Source: an uncultured Treponema sp. (GTDB taxonomy: Bacteria; Spirochaetota; Spirochaetia; Treponematales; Treponemataceae). From it: 55,532 nt of DNA. Below, in pieces: positions 23,018-32,743 of the stretch (positions within the stretch are counted from its first letter, which is position 1; each line of letters begins with the position of its first letter). Where the stretch lies: positions 1-55,532 of the forward strand of contig CAMNGG010000252.1 in assembly GCA_946537975.1 (NCBI GenBank), read 5' to 3'. The translations under genes and the position numbers were made by a program. Below the pieces are notes generated by a model. It did not search any database. It worked only from the letters and a program-made list of their open reading frames with translations, and was not told where the DNA came from.

Positions 23018-25489
23018 ATGAAACCATTGAATTTTAAGTTTTATAAAAAGAATACAACTCCGCTTTCTTCTCTTTGTCCCTGGATTGTTATGGCAGACGA
23101 AGGTATAGTAAAGCTTAAAGGTGAAGCACTTACTTGTGCTTATGAGTTTATTGCTCCTGATATTGCAAGTGCTTCTAAAGGAAAAATCAATTCTATTTCC
23201 AATATGTTTAACAATGCTATGATACAGCTTAGTGCAAATGGAAATTGGACAATCCAGTTTGAGCTTCAGCGCAGTCAGAGCAATTTTTATCCTGGAAGCA
23301 GTTTTGAAAGTTTTACAGGTTATTTAATTGACAGAGAAAGAGAGCTTAATTTTACTTATCAGAAAAATCATTATAAAAACAGATATTTTTTAATTTTTAC
23401 ATATTTCTTACCACGTCAGGTTGAAGCAAAAGTTAAACGCTTTGTAATGAAAAGTAATAATGACGATGAAGATAAAGATTTTAAGAATTTACAGAATGAA
23501 ATCAAAAATTTTAAAATGCATACACACAAGGTAGCTTCTGTTCTAGGCTCTATAATGTATGTAAAAAAATTGAACAGTAGCGAACTTTTATCACTTATAC
23601 ATTCTTCTGTAAGTCTTGACTGGAGTAAAATGGTGTATCCGGAAGATCACCATATCTTTATTGATAATGTTGTAACCGACCAGAATCTTGAAAATTCTAT
23701 GCCGCTAAAACTTGGTAAATATTATATTCCTATCGTTGCCGTAAACAGTTTTCCTTCAATTACACTTCCTGCAATGTTTGATGTAATCAACAAGGTAAAT
23801 TGTGAACTTCGCTGGAGTACAAGATTTTGTTGCTATTCAAAACAGGAAGCCTACAAAATAATTGAAAGTGCCGAAAAACGATTTCATTCTGCAAGAAAGA
23901 GCATTGGTCAGCTTGTTATGGAATCAACCTTGCATACAGAAAGTACACGTGAAAACTCTGCGGCACTTGCAGAAGAAAGCGATGCGGCAGACGCTAAGAT
24001 AGAGCTTACAATGGGAAGTGTAGGTTATGGCGATTACTGTTCTAATGTAATGGTTTGGGATGAAGATATAGAGCTTGCAGAAGAAAAAGCTCAGAATGTT
24101 GCAAGTCTTATTTCAGCCTGTGGATTTTCTACAAAAATCGAAAGTTTAAATGCACTACAGGCTTTTTTATCTATGCAACCAGGAAATATTTATGCAAACA
24201 GAAGAACTCTTTTCTGTTCTACTGGTAATGTAAGCCATATAATTCCTATTTCTTCTGTATGGTCAGGACTTACAGAAAATAATTTTATGAAAGATGTATG
24301 CGGTGAATCTCACCCTCATGTAGTTTGCGATACAGAGTTTGACATTCCTTTTTATTTGAATCTGAATGTACGTGATGTAGGACATACCTGGATAAGTGGA
24401 AGGACTGGTGCAGGTAAATCAACTCTTCTTGCCTTGCTCGAAGCTCAGTGGCTTAAATATCCGAATAATCAGGTGATTATTTTTGACAAAGATCGTTCTG
24501 CACGAAATCTTACAATGTGTTGCGGCGGAATCTATATTGAGCCTGGAAAAGATGAAGTTGCTTTTCAGCCGCTTGCAGAAATTGATGATTATGAAGGACA
24601 GACTTGGGCAACTGAGTTTATAGAAATACTTCTTGCAGAGCAGAAAGTTGAAGTTACTGCAGGTATGAGGAAAGCTATTTTTGAAGCAATTAAACTTCTT
24701 TCAACAAAAGATAAAATATCAAGAACTCTTACATCATTCTCACAGTATTGCAGTTATCAGAATCCGGACACACAGAATAATGATATTGTAGACGGAATTG
24801 CGCCTTATGTTCTTGGCGGCCAGTACGGAAATCTTTTTGATAACGATAATTCAAACATTACTCTTTCTTCCTGGACAATGATTGAAATGGGGACATTGAT
24901 GAATATGGCAAAAGGTGCAGTAGCTCCGGCTCTTGATTATCTTTTTTTGCAGTGTGAGAAGAAATTTACTGGCAGACCGACCTTGCTTGTTCTTGATGAA
25001 GCCTGGTTATTCTTTAAGAACGAACTTTTTGCAAAAAAGATTGTTGAATGGCTTAAAGTATTACGAAAGAAAAACGTATTTGTAGTTTTTGCAACACAGG
25101 AAATTGACGATGCTTCTAAAAGTGCTATCGCTAGTACGCTTGTAAGCCAGTGCGTTACAAAAATCTATCTTGCAGATGAAGAAGCTCTTACACCAATGAA
25201 TAAAGAAGCTTATAGAAAATTCGGACTTGAAGATTCAGAAATTAATCTGCTTTCAAAGTTACAAAAGAAAATGGACTATTTTTATAAATCTTCAATGGGA
25301 ACAAGACGCTTCCAGCTTGCATTAGACGAGCTTCAACTTGCGATTCTTACCTGTAGCTCCGAAGAACATAAGCTTCTTGATAAACTCGAAGAAAAATTCG
25401 GCAAGAATACTGGCAGGGAGCTTGTAGAAGAAATTCTGAAAGCCAAAGGAATTGATTATAAATACCTTACAGAAGATAGTGTAGCATAA
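23018..25489 (+). CDS. virB4: VirB4/TrbE-type secretion ATPase
   Basis: 823 aa. CagE/TrbE-type N-terminal domain (1-420), then Walker A GRTGAGKS (461-468), Walker B LLVLDEAWLFF (Asp660 Glu661), a VVFATQEIDDA sensor and an RRFQLALDELQ C-terminal segment. The largest T4SS ATPase, it extracts pilin and energises the channel. Normal ATG behind TATGAGGGATAAAA, so the CCA feature is not shared by every transfer gene. Confidence 0.96.
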   Translation: MKPLNFKFYKKNTTPLSSLCPWIVMADEGIVKLKGEALTCAYEFIAPDIASASKGKINSISNMFNNAMIQLSANGNWTIQFELQRSQSNFYPGSSFESFTGYLIDRERELNFTYQKNHYKNRYFLIFTYFLPRQVEAKVKRFVMKSNNDDEDKDFKNLQNEIKNFKMHTHKVASVLGSIMYVKKLNSSELLSLIHSSVSLDWSKMVYPEDHHIFIDNVVTDQNLENSMPLKLGKYYIPIVAVNSFPSITLPAMFDVINKVNCELRWSTRFCCYSKQEAYKIIESAEKRFHSARKSIGQLVMESTLHTESTRENSAALAEESDAADAKIELTMGSVGYGDYCSNVMVWDEDIELAEEKAQNVASLISACGFSTKIESLNALQAFLSMQPGNIYANRRTLFCSTGNVSHIIPISSVWSGLTENNFMKDVCGESHPHVVCDTEFDIPFYLNLNVRDVGHTWISGRTGAGKSTLLALLEAQWLKYPNNQVIIFDKDRSARNLTMCCGGIYIEPGKDEVAFQPLAEIDDYEGQTWATEFIEILLAEQKVEVTAGMRKAIFEAIKLLSTKDKISRTLTSFSQYCSYQNPDTQNNDIVDGIAPYVLGGQYGNLFDNDNSNITLSSWTMIEMGTLMNMAKGAVAPALDYLFLQCEKKFTGRPTLLVLDEAWLFFKNELFAKKIVEWLKVLRKKNVFVVFATQEIDDASKSAIASTLVSQCVTKIYLADEEALTPMNKEAYRKFGLEDSEINLLSKLQKKMDYFYKSSMGTRRFQLALDELQLAILTCSSEEHKLLDKLEEKFGKNTGRELVEEILKAKGIDYKYLTEDSVA

Positions 25490-25494
25490 ACATA

Positions 25495-25512
25495 AAGCGC
25501 AGGTCTGCGCTC
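25495..25512. repeat. 18-bp element palindrome, copy 14 (centre GT)
   Basis: AAGCGCAGGTCTGCGCTC, 5 bases after the virB4 stop and 1 base before AAAGGAGG of virB5. Confidence 0.95.
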
Positions 25513-25525
25513 AAAGGAGGTTATT

Positions 25526-26446
25526 ATGAAAAAACGATTTTTAGTTTATTTATTAACAGTTACAATTTGCAAAAATGTGTTTGCAACTGGCGCTATGATT
25601 ACACTAGACCCTACAGTAAATGCTTCTGTAATAACTGAATTTTTAACATCATTGACAGAACTTTACGAAATGTATGACCAGACTATGCAGAATATTGAAA
25701 TGATTCAGCAGAAGTATGAACAAATGCAGTTTTATATTGACAGGGCGCAGAACTGGAAATGGGAAGAAGTTGAGTGGGATGGTGATTTAGACTTTCGTAA
25801 TGAAATTAAAAATGCAACATCACAAGTGAATAAACAGTTAACAAATATTAGAAAGATCAAAGATTCACTTACATCTAATACTGTGTCTTGGGGAGGTCAA
25901 TCTTTTAGCATTGCTTCTTTAGCAGGAATACCTATTGAAGGGCAGGGAAATCTGGAAGCATTTGTAAAAGAAGGTGCAAAGTATTACGAAGATGGATTTA
26001 AAAAAGCTGCAAAAGTATGGGAAGAAGGAGTTCCTGAAAAAGAAGCTCAATATATATGGTCTAAATATGGTTTATCACCTGCCAATTATAAAATGGTACG
26101 TGATGTTGAGAAGAAGCTTAGTGAAACAACGGGACTGTTAATCGGTTATATTGAAGATTCAGATGCAAAAAAAGAAATTGAAACTGAACAGGCAAAAATA
26201 ATAGAAAATATTATGGATATGCTTCAACAGGAAGGTGTAACTTCCGACCAGATTGCTTCAGTAAATGCTATGTTGCAGGAACAGACAATTTTTTCTTTAA
26301 GAGATATTGAGAAAAAAATGGAACAGGCTATGGGTTATATGGCCTGGTATAATCAGCTTCTTGCACAGAAAGAAGAATCTGAAGCTCAGTCAAAATTAGA
26401 AAAACAGAAAGAAGCTATGAAAACTTCTATTCCAAATAATTTTTAA
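25526..26446 (+). CDS. VirB5/TrbJ-like periplasmic protein
   Basis: 306 aa; AAAGGAGGTTATT directly before the ATG. A signal peptide (1-20, RFLVYLLTVTICKNVFA) probably cleaves after VFA. The mature part is helical with coiled-coil stretches (EMYDQTMQNIEMIQQKYEQM, about 48-67; ALIQ-poor C-terminal helix to residue 300), as in VirB5/TrbJ pilus-tip proteins. Placement after virB4 supports the call. It may act at the pilus tip or with the giant lipoprotein that follows. Confidence 0.75.
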   Translation: MKKRFLVYLLTVTICKNVFATGAMITLDPTVNASVITEFLTSLTELYEMYDQTMQNIEMIQQKYEQMQFYIDRAQNWKWEEVEWDGDLDFRNEIKNATSQVNKQLTNIRKIKDSLTSNTVSWGGQSFSIASLAGIPIEGQGNLEAFVKEGAKYYEDGFKKAAKVWEEGVPEKEAQYIWSKYGLSPANYKMVRDVEKKLSETTGLLIGYIEDSDAKKEIETEQAKIIENIMDMLQQEGVTSDQIASVNAMLQEQTIFSLRDIEKKMEQAMGYMAWYNQLLAQKEESEAQSKLEKQKEAMKTSIPNNF

Positions 26447-26501
26447 CAAATCTATAGTATTATAGTATTATTATATTAATATAGTTTTAAGGAGGTTTTG
26501 A

Positions 26502-29500
26502 CCAAAAACATTATTTAGAATTATCGGTATTATTATTTTTTTTGTATCGCTATCTTTTGTTTCATGTGATTTTTTTGCTGATGGTGATTTAAGTCAGACT
26601 GACAACAATCCAGGTACTAGTGGAAACGGTACAAGTGGTCTGCAGATTACAAGTCTTAAAATTGATAAGACAAAATTGAGTCTTAAAGTTGGAAGTCTTG
26701 AATATATTAGCATTGATTATAAACCTGCAAATGCAGATTTTTCTCCTTCTTATAGTTACGATGATACGATTATTGAAGTCAGTGCTAAAGATAATGGTGT
26801 TGTTATAAAAGGACTTCAGGAAGGGCAAACTGAATTTTCTGTTTCTTGTAATAATCGCTCGGCAACCTGTATTATTTCCGTAACTGGTTATGAGATTGGT
26901 TATGAAAAAATACTAGAGCCTTATATTTATTCCAATACAAATATACTTCAATTATCTCCGGAACATTCAGAAAAAATATTTGTTTCATTATATGGTGGTA
27001 CTGCCGCAGATATAAATGATTACTCATGGACTATTGAAGATAATTCAGTAGGAACAATTCAGCCAACAGGACAATACTGTCTTATAAAGGCAAAATCAGC
27101 AGGTTATACAAGAATTAAAGTTACACACCCGAAAGCTGCATATCCTTTTTATATGGGTATGTACGTTTTTGATGACCCATCTAATGCAACATTCATTACT
27201 ACTCCTAATAACATTCTAACAATGAATATGGACGATAATGAAAAAACTGTAAATGTAAGTCTTGTAAATGGTTATGAATCTTCTCTTGATAGTGCCTTTA
27301 ATTGGGAAATCATTGACAGTAATTCTAATGATTGTCCTATAAACTTGAATTACAACGGTGCAAGAGCAGTTGTTACTCCAAAGAAAAATGGTTGCTGTAC
27401 TGTGAGAATTACACATCCGGACGCAGTTTATCCGCTTGATATTCTTTGTCGAGTTATTTCAATCGTAAAAAATGTTTATATAGAGCCTGATAAAACAGTT
27501 ATTACTCTTGATGGGCAGAGAGAAGAAACAATTTCTTCAAATCTTATAAATATTAATATTGGGGAATATTCAATTAATGATTATTCTTACAGTATTCAAA
27601 ATCCGGAAGTTGCAGAAATAACAACCGAAATCGGTAATATGGTATCGGTAAGAGGTTTGAAGAACGGTTCTACTAAACTTATTATAGGCCATCCTACTTC
27701 AGCTTATACAAGAGAAGTCCTGCTCATATCTACAAATCAGCTTGCTGATGCTATAGACGCTTCTTGTTTTATTACTACAACTCAAAATTATATAAGAACC
27801 AAAGTAGGTGCATCACAAACAGAACTTAATATAAGTCTTAAAGGTGGCGATGATGGTGATGAAAAGGATTTTGTCTGGACTGTAAAAAGTACTGCCAGTG
27901 ATGGAAGTAATGATGATGTAATTTCTCTTGAAACACCAACAGGAAAAGCTATTTTCAGTCGTCTTGCAAAATCTACATTATCTTTTGGTAATGCATATAT
28001 TACTCCATTAAAAGAAGGAACGGCCGTAATTACAGTCAGTCATCCTAAAGTATTATATCCTACCGAAATCTTAATTAAAGTTCTTTCTCAGGACGCAGTT
28101 CTCGAAGAACCTTTATATTTTAAGGGTGATGGACTTGTCAGAATATTAAATGGGCAGTCATTTGATTATACTGTAACTCTCAACGGTACTAATAAGAAGC
28201 CTGATGATATTCAAAATATTTCCTGGACTTCTGATGATGTACGTTTAAGTGTTGTCGGAAATGAAGATAAAGCAACAATTACTGCACCTTCATTAGGAAC
28301 AGGACAGACAATTTCTCACATAAATATTTCACATCCTAAAGTTGATTATCCAAAATCAGTATTAATACTTACTGCAGATGATGAAGAAACTTTAATGAAT
28401 ATGAAAGCTTTGTATACGGACAAAGATTATTACAACATTGAAGTAGGTAAAACAATTCATTTCGGAGTAGAAACAATTGGCTTTGATGATGATTATGATT
28501 TTAGCCTTATGCGCTGGAGTGTAGACAAAACTGGAATAATTGATTATACAGCTACAGATACAGATAAAAGATATATAAGTATTACAGGCTTAAAATCCGG
28601 CACTGTAAAACTTACTGCTTCAATCGAAGATTGTGAGTGTGTATTTACAATTACAGTTCTTCCGGTTGGTGCAGTGCAGACACAAGCCGAATATTATTTT
28701 ACAACAAGTCAGAATGTCGTTGTTTTTGGAGAAACTAATATAGCTAAAGTTGTTCAGGTTGTAGCAGTTAATATGCCTTCAATAAAATATAATGATATTA
28801 CCTGGACTTGTTCTGATGAAAGCATTTGTACTGTTATTCCAAACCGAACATCGGCAACAATTTCTTCTTTGAAAGAAGGTGAAGCTATTATTACAGTATC
28901 TCACCCTGAAAGTCAGAATAATCTTAAAATTTATGTAAAAATTGGTAGCGAATATCTTGTTCAGGATTCTTCTGTTGTTTATATTTCATCACAAGATGTA
29001 ATGACAATGCTTAAAGACGACCAGGCTCAGAAGCTTCAGGCCGTTCTTGCAAACTATAATGGAAATGACGGTGCGCATTTTAATTTCTCTATTGATAATG
29101 AAAATGTTGCAAAAATATCTGCGCAGTCTGTTACTGGTACAGCTTTTATAAAACCTGTTGGAAGCGGACAGGCAGAAGTTACGATTACTAATTCTCTTGC
29201 AGATATTAGTAAGAAAGTTTTAATTGTTGTCGGTAATAGTGCTGAAGAACTTGCTGGTATAACTTATTTGACTACTTCAAATAATGTTGTTTCTATAGGT
29301 GAGGGTAGAACAAAGACTGTAAGTGTATCTGTAAAGAATTCAGATGAAATTATTCTTGATGGTTATTCCTGGGTAAGCAGTAATTACTCTGTTGCAGATG
29401 TTATTGAAAATGGTGCAACTGCTTCCATAAAAGCAAATAGCCAGGGAACTGCAATAATAACAGTAACAAATACTCATTGTACTTATCCTTTGCAGATTAT

Positions 29501-32500
29501 AGTTCATGTTGTGGATCCAATCGCTGCCGCCGCTAACCCGTATATTCAGTTATCGTCAAGCGTTATGGTTATTGATACAAATAATACATATTCTTCTGTT
29601 ACAGCTGAACTTGTTGGTGGAGATATTAGTGATTATTCCAACTTTATCTGGACTAGCAATAATTCTCAGATTTGTAATGTTTATGGACAGAATGAAGTAG
29701 GAAAAATCAAAGGAATAAGTGAAGGTACAACATTTATTACTGTTTCACACCCTAAGGCAAATTATACAGCTCAGATTCTTGTTATTTGTGAAAAGAAGAT
29801 GAATAACGATTGTTATATCTCTGTTCCTACAAGTGTTATTAATATGAAACCTACAGATGATTTTACAACCATAACTGCGACACTTATAAATGGTGATATT
29901 AATGACAAATATAATTTCAACTGGTCTATGGATGTTTATGATATTGTAGATATGCAATATTCTGCAAATGTTTGTACAATCAGACCTAAGCAGGCTGGAA
30001 CTACTAATATTACAATTTCGCACCCGAAAGCTGATTATGACCAGCAGATAATTGTTACCGTTCAGGAATATTCTTCTTTTGCATTTCCATCTACAAACAT
30101 TACTGTTCTACAGGGCGATGTGAAATTTGTTAATATGCAGGTTCCTGTAACTACTGTAAAAACACACGTAGAGTATTACGTCAAAAACGAAAATATCTGT
30201 TCTATTTCCGGAACAAAAGAAGTTGCTCAAATTACAGGAATTACAAATGGTACTACAACTGTAACTGCAAAATTGATTGCTTCAAATAGTGGAATAGAGC
30301 AGGCTTCGGCAGATATGATGGTTTATATAAAAGAACGAGCCACAACCGATGCTTATATTACTTCAAGCTCTACAATCTATACAGTTACTAAAGGTAAAAG
30401 CCAGACCTTAAAAGCAACTATTACAGGTACAGACGTGAATCCGGCAGACCAGGCAGGCTTAAAATGGAATACCTCTGATAGTGATATTATTGAGCTTACG
30501 GGAATTGGCGCAGACGGTTATGTCAAAGGTTCATCAATTTACATAACTGCAAAAAAGCCTGGAGAAGCAATTATCACTTGCAGCCATGAAAAGGCAAAAT
30601 CTGCACTTGAGTTTTATGTTGTAGTTCCTGGAACAGAAAAGAAGATTATTACTCTTGATAAAACCTACCTTACGGCAGTAAAGGGTAGTCAGAACGTTAC
30701 TGTAAAAGCAACTATCGAAAATGCTGAAAGTAATGATGATTATAATAACCTTGAATGGAAAAGTGTTGCCGCAAACGGTTTAGACGGAAGTTCAATAGCA
30801 CGTGTAATGGGTTCAGGAAAAACAGTCCATATTTATCCAGTTTCTCCTGGCGAAGTTACAATCTATGCTTCACTTCCTGATACGGATTCTGTCGGTAAAT
30901 GTACTGTAATTGTAGAAGCCGGAAAATCTTTCAGTCTTGATACTACAGGATTGTTTATACATCCTTATGAGGTAAAAGAAATTCCTTATAAAGTAAGTCC
31001 TAATAATGCAGTTATCAGTTGGAATGTAAATACTACAACTGGTGAGGACTACTTTACTTTTGAAGATTTGGGATATGATTCAAATGGTAATGGAAAAGTT
31101 CAGATTACAGGTATTAAAGAAGGGCAGGGATTTGTAATTGCTTCTACTGATGGTGGTGCTACCGGAAGAATGACCGTAAAATGCGGCTGGACTTATGACT
31201 TCAAGATACAGGGAAATACCACATTTAATATTGATCCAAAAACACCTCTTGAAGTTACTTACACAGTCTGTCCTAAAGACGCAATAATTACAGTTGATTC
31301 AGCTGATATTGATGATTACTTTATTGCTGATGTACTATCTTACGGAGAAGTAGTGCAAGATGATTATATGAAAGAATCACTTGGAAAGGGTAGTATTAAA
31401 ATTACTCCATTGAGAGAATGCGACCACATGATGAATATTACTTTACGGGCTACAAACCCTGTGAATAATCAGGTAGTTGGAGAAATACCGATTAGAGGTT
31501 ATTCAAAATATCGAAATCTTGAAGTTGAAGTAAAGAATCCAAACAGAGTAGTCGGAAAGTGGTCAAGATATAGTGATGATAAAATTATCCTTGGTGATGG
31601 TGAAAAAATACAATTATCACTTGTCTTGAAACAGACTGATGCTGATGCTTATGTAAAGAGAGTTGAATACAACAAAAAAGTTGCTAACAGCTGGGTAAAG
31701 ATTCAGGGAATTCAAAGTGGTAATAATTATGAAATGTTTGTAGAACATCAGCAGGATATTATCAACACCTGGGAAGAAACTTATTATTACATAAATAACC
31801 TTTATTATGACCCAGAATACCCTCAATGGACTGCATTCCATTGGGAGCATTTTAGAAACTCTAACGGTAAATGGCTTTCTCTTGTAAAACCTGGATATAG
31901 CCTGGTAAATTTGCCTGAATATGATGTTTATGATGATAAGTTTGGCACGAGTCATTTATATTATCCTAGATATGGTGCTGAAGGAATGTATCTTGGTTAT
32001 AGAATAAATGACAAAAATCCTACTACATCTTTTGGATATAAATATTATGAAGAAGTTACTTATGGGCTAAATAACGTTGAGGCGCACGAACAAGGTAAAG
32101 ACGTAATAATAAAAGAGGATGCCTTAAGAAATCTTTATAGTAATATTTGGGCTGACCAGATTCATTGGTTATCGTCAGATATTAATGATTTGACTTATTG
32201 GATATGGAATTTTAAGGATAAAAAAGTAAGGCAAGTTCCTTTCAAGTGGGCAGAAGGCTGGAAAAAAATATATTGTTCCTGGCAGGAAGCAGAGTCTTGG
32301 GAAGAACAGGATACTAATGTTCTTACAGAAGATTTGTCTTATCGAGGAACACGTATGAGTGTTTATGATTTTGAACATAGTCCTTGGTTATACTGTCCTG
32401 GAACTATACAGACTTATGAACACGATTTTTCATTCAGCCTTTCTGATATTGAAAACGGAACTTATCAGAATGGAAAATTCGGTAATTCTTGTGTTGTTGC

Positions 32501-32690
32501 ACCTCATATTATGACTGAGAATGTAAATGCAGAAAAGCTTACAGAAACTTGTGTAAGCTCGAATGACGCAGTGCAAGATTATGTATTAGACGGATTTATA
32601 ACAGTTTATCTAACTCACTGCGGCAAGGAAGAAATGACAGACTTAAATATTCCAGTTTATGTTGAAACAAGAGAGTGCAGATGTAAATAA
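26502..32690 (+). CDS. Giant Ig-like-repeat surface lipoprotein with CCA at the start position
   Basis: 2,062 codons from CCA 26502, 6 bases behind AAGGAGG and directly after an in-frame TGA. The N-terminus (M)KTLFRIIG... is a full lipoprotein signal: basic residues 2 and 6, hydrophobic 7-20, lipobox FVSC with Cys22. The first canonical codon (TTG 26676, residue 59) would remove the whole signal. At least a dozen BIG2-like repeats of about 90-110 residues follow; many end with an ITVSHPKA-type strand. The C-terminal 450 residues are aromatic-rich and non-repetitive. It follows virB5, so a mating or adhesion role is likely. Confidence 0.85.
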   Translation, partial: PKTLFRIIGIIIFFVSLSFVSCDFFADGDLSQTDNNPGTSGNGTSGLQITSLKIDKTKLSLKVGSLEYISIDYKPANADFSPSYSYDDTIIEVSAKDNGVVIKGLQEGQTEFSVSCNNRSATCIISVTGYEIGYEKILEPYIYSNTNILQLSPEHSEKIFVSLYGGTAADINDYSWTIEDNSVGTIQPTGQYCLIKAKSAGYTRIKVTHPKAAYPFYMGMYVFDDPSNATFITTPNNILTMNMDDNEKTVNVSLVNGYESSLDSAFNWEIIDSNSNDCPINLNYNGARAVVTPKKNGCCTVRITHPDAVYPLDILCRVISIVKNVYIEPDKTVITLDGQREETISSNLININIGEYSINDYSYSIQNPEVAEITTEIGNMVSVRGLKNGSTKLIIGHPTSAYTREVLLISTNQLADAIDASCFITTTQNYIRTKVGASQTELNISLKGGDDGDEKDFVWTVKSTASDGSNDDVISLETPTGKAIFSRLAKSTLSFGNAYITPLKEGTAVITVSHPKVLYPTEILIKVLSQDAVLEEPLYFKGDGLVRILNGQSFDYTVTLNGTNKKPDDIQNISWTSDDVRLSVVGNEDKATITAPSLGTGQTISHINISHPKVDYPKSVLILTADDEETLMNMKALYTDKDYYNIEVGKTIHFGVETIGFDDDYDFSLMRWSVDKTGIIDYTATDTDKRYISITGLKSGTVKLTASIEDCECVFTITVLPVGAVQTQAEYYFTTSQNVVVFGETNIAKVVQVVAVNMPSIKYNDITWTCSDESICTVIPNRTSATISSLKEGEAIITVSHPESQNNLKIYVKIGSEYLVQDSSVVYISSQDVMTMLKDDQAQKLQAVLANYNGNDGAHFNFSIDNENVAKISAQSVTGTAFIKPVGSGQAEVTITNSLADISKKVLIVVGNSAEELAGITYLTTSNNVVSIGEGRTKTVSVSVKNSDEIILDGYSWVSSNYSVADVIENGATASIKANSQGTAIITVTNTHCTYPLQIIVHVVDPIAAAANPYIQLSSSVMVIDTNNTYSSVTAELVGGDISDYSNFIWTSNNSQICNVYGQNEVGKIKGISEGTTFITVSHPKANYTAQILVICEKKMNNDCYISVPTSVINMKPTDDFTTITATLINGDINDKYNFNWSMDVYDIVDMQYSANVCTIRPKQAGTTNITISHPKADYDQQIIVTVQEYSSFAFPSTNITVLQGDVKFVNMQVPVTTVKTHVEYYVKNENICSISGTKEVAQITGITNGTTTVTAKLIASNSGIEQASADMMVYIKERATTDAYITSSSTIYTVTKGKSQTLKATITGTDVNPADQAGLKWNTSDSDIIELTGIGADGYVKGSSIYITAKKPGEAIITCSHEKAKSALEFYVVVPGTEKKIITLDKTYLTAVKGSQNVTVKATIENAESNDDYNNLEWKSVAANGLDGSSIARVMGSGKTVHIYPVSPGEVTIYASLPDTDSVGKCTVIVEAGKSFSLDTTGLFIHPYEVKEIPYKVSPNNAVISWNVNTTTGEDYFTFEDLGYDSNGNGKVQITGIKEGQGFVIASTDGGATGRMTVKCGWTYDFKIQGNTTFNIDPKTPLEVTYTVCPKDAIITVDSADIDDYFIADVLSYGEVVQDDYMKESLGKGSIKITPLRECDHMMNITLRATNPVNNQVVGEIPIRGYSKYRNLEVEVKNPNRVVGKWSRYSDDKIILGDGEKIQLSLVLKQTDADAYVKRVEYNKKVANSWVKIQGIQSGNNYEMFVEHQQDIINTWEETYYYINNLYYDPEYPQWTAFHWEHFRNSNGKWLSLVKPGYSLVNLPEYDVYDDKFGTSHLYYPRYGAEGMYLGYRINDKNPTTSFGYKYYEEVTYGLNNVEAHEQGKDVIIKEDALRNLYSNIWADQIHWLSSDINDLTYWIWNFKDKKVRQVPFKWAEGWKKIYCSWQEAESWEEQDTNVLTEDLSYRGTRMSVYDFEHSPWLYCPGTIQTYEHDFSFSLSDIENGTYQNGKFGNSCVVAPHIMTENVNAEKLTETCVSSNDAVQDYVLDGFITVYLTHCGKEEMTDLNIPVYVETRECRCK

Positions 32691-32696
32691 GTTATA

Positions 32697-32728
32697 AAAA
32701 AAGGACTGCCACACGGCAATCCTTTTTT
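32697..32728. terminator. Bidirectional rho-independent terminator
   Basis: AAAAAAGGA (32697-32705) pairs with TCCTTTTTT (32720-32728) around TGCC/GGCA with loop ACAC. It lies between the convergent giant lipoprotein gene and the minus-strand lipoprotein gene. Confidence 0.9.
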
Positions 32729-32743
32729 GTTGTTACTTAAAAA

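Noticed and set aside
15184-26501. TGA before the CCA codons as recoded sense codons
   Set aside because: TGA serves as a real stop in this element (for example the giant gene at 48110), and one CCA follows TAA, another CGA.
8971-26504. CCA sites as start at an upstream TTG/ATA/GCG plus a +1 frameshift over ACCA
   Set aside because: The would-be starts lie only about 2-3 bases from AGGAGG, too close, and include GCG and ATA. CCA itself is at the normal 5-6 base distance in all five.
8971-26504. CCA sites as simple sequencing errors or pseudogenes
   Set aside because: The same three-base change at five separate sites, all with strong ribosome sites and fully open downstream frames, is not the pattern of random error or decay. 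Raw reads should still be checked.
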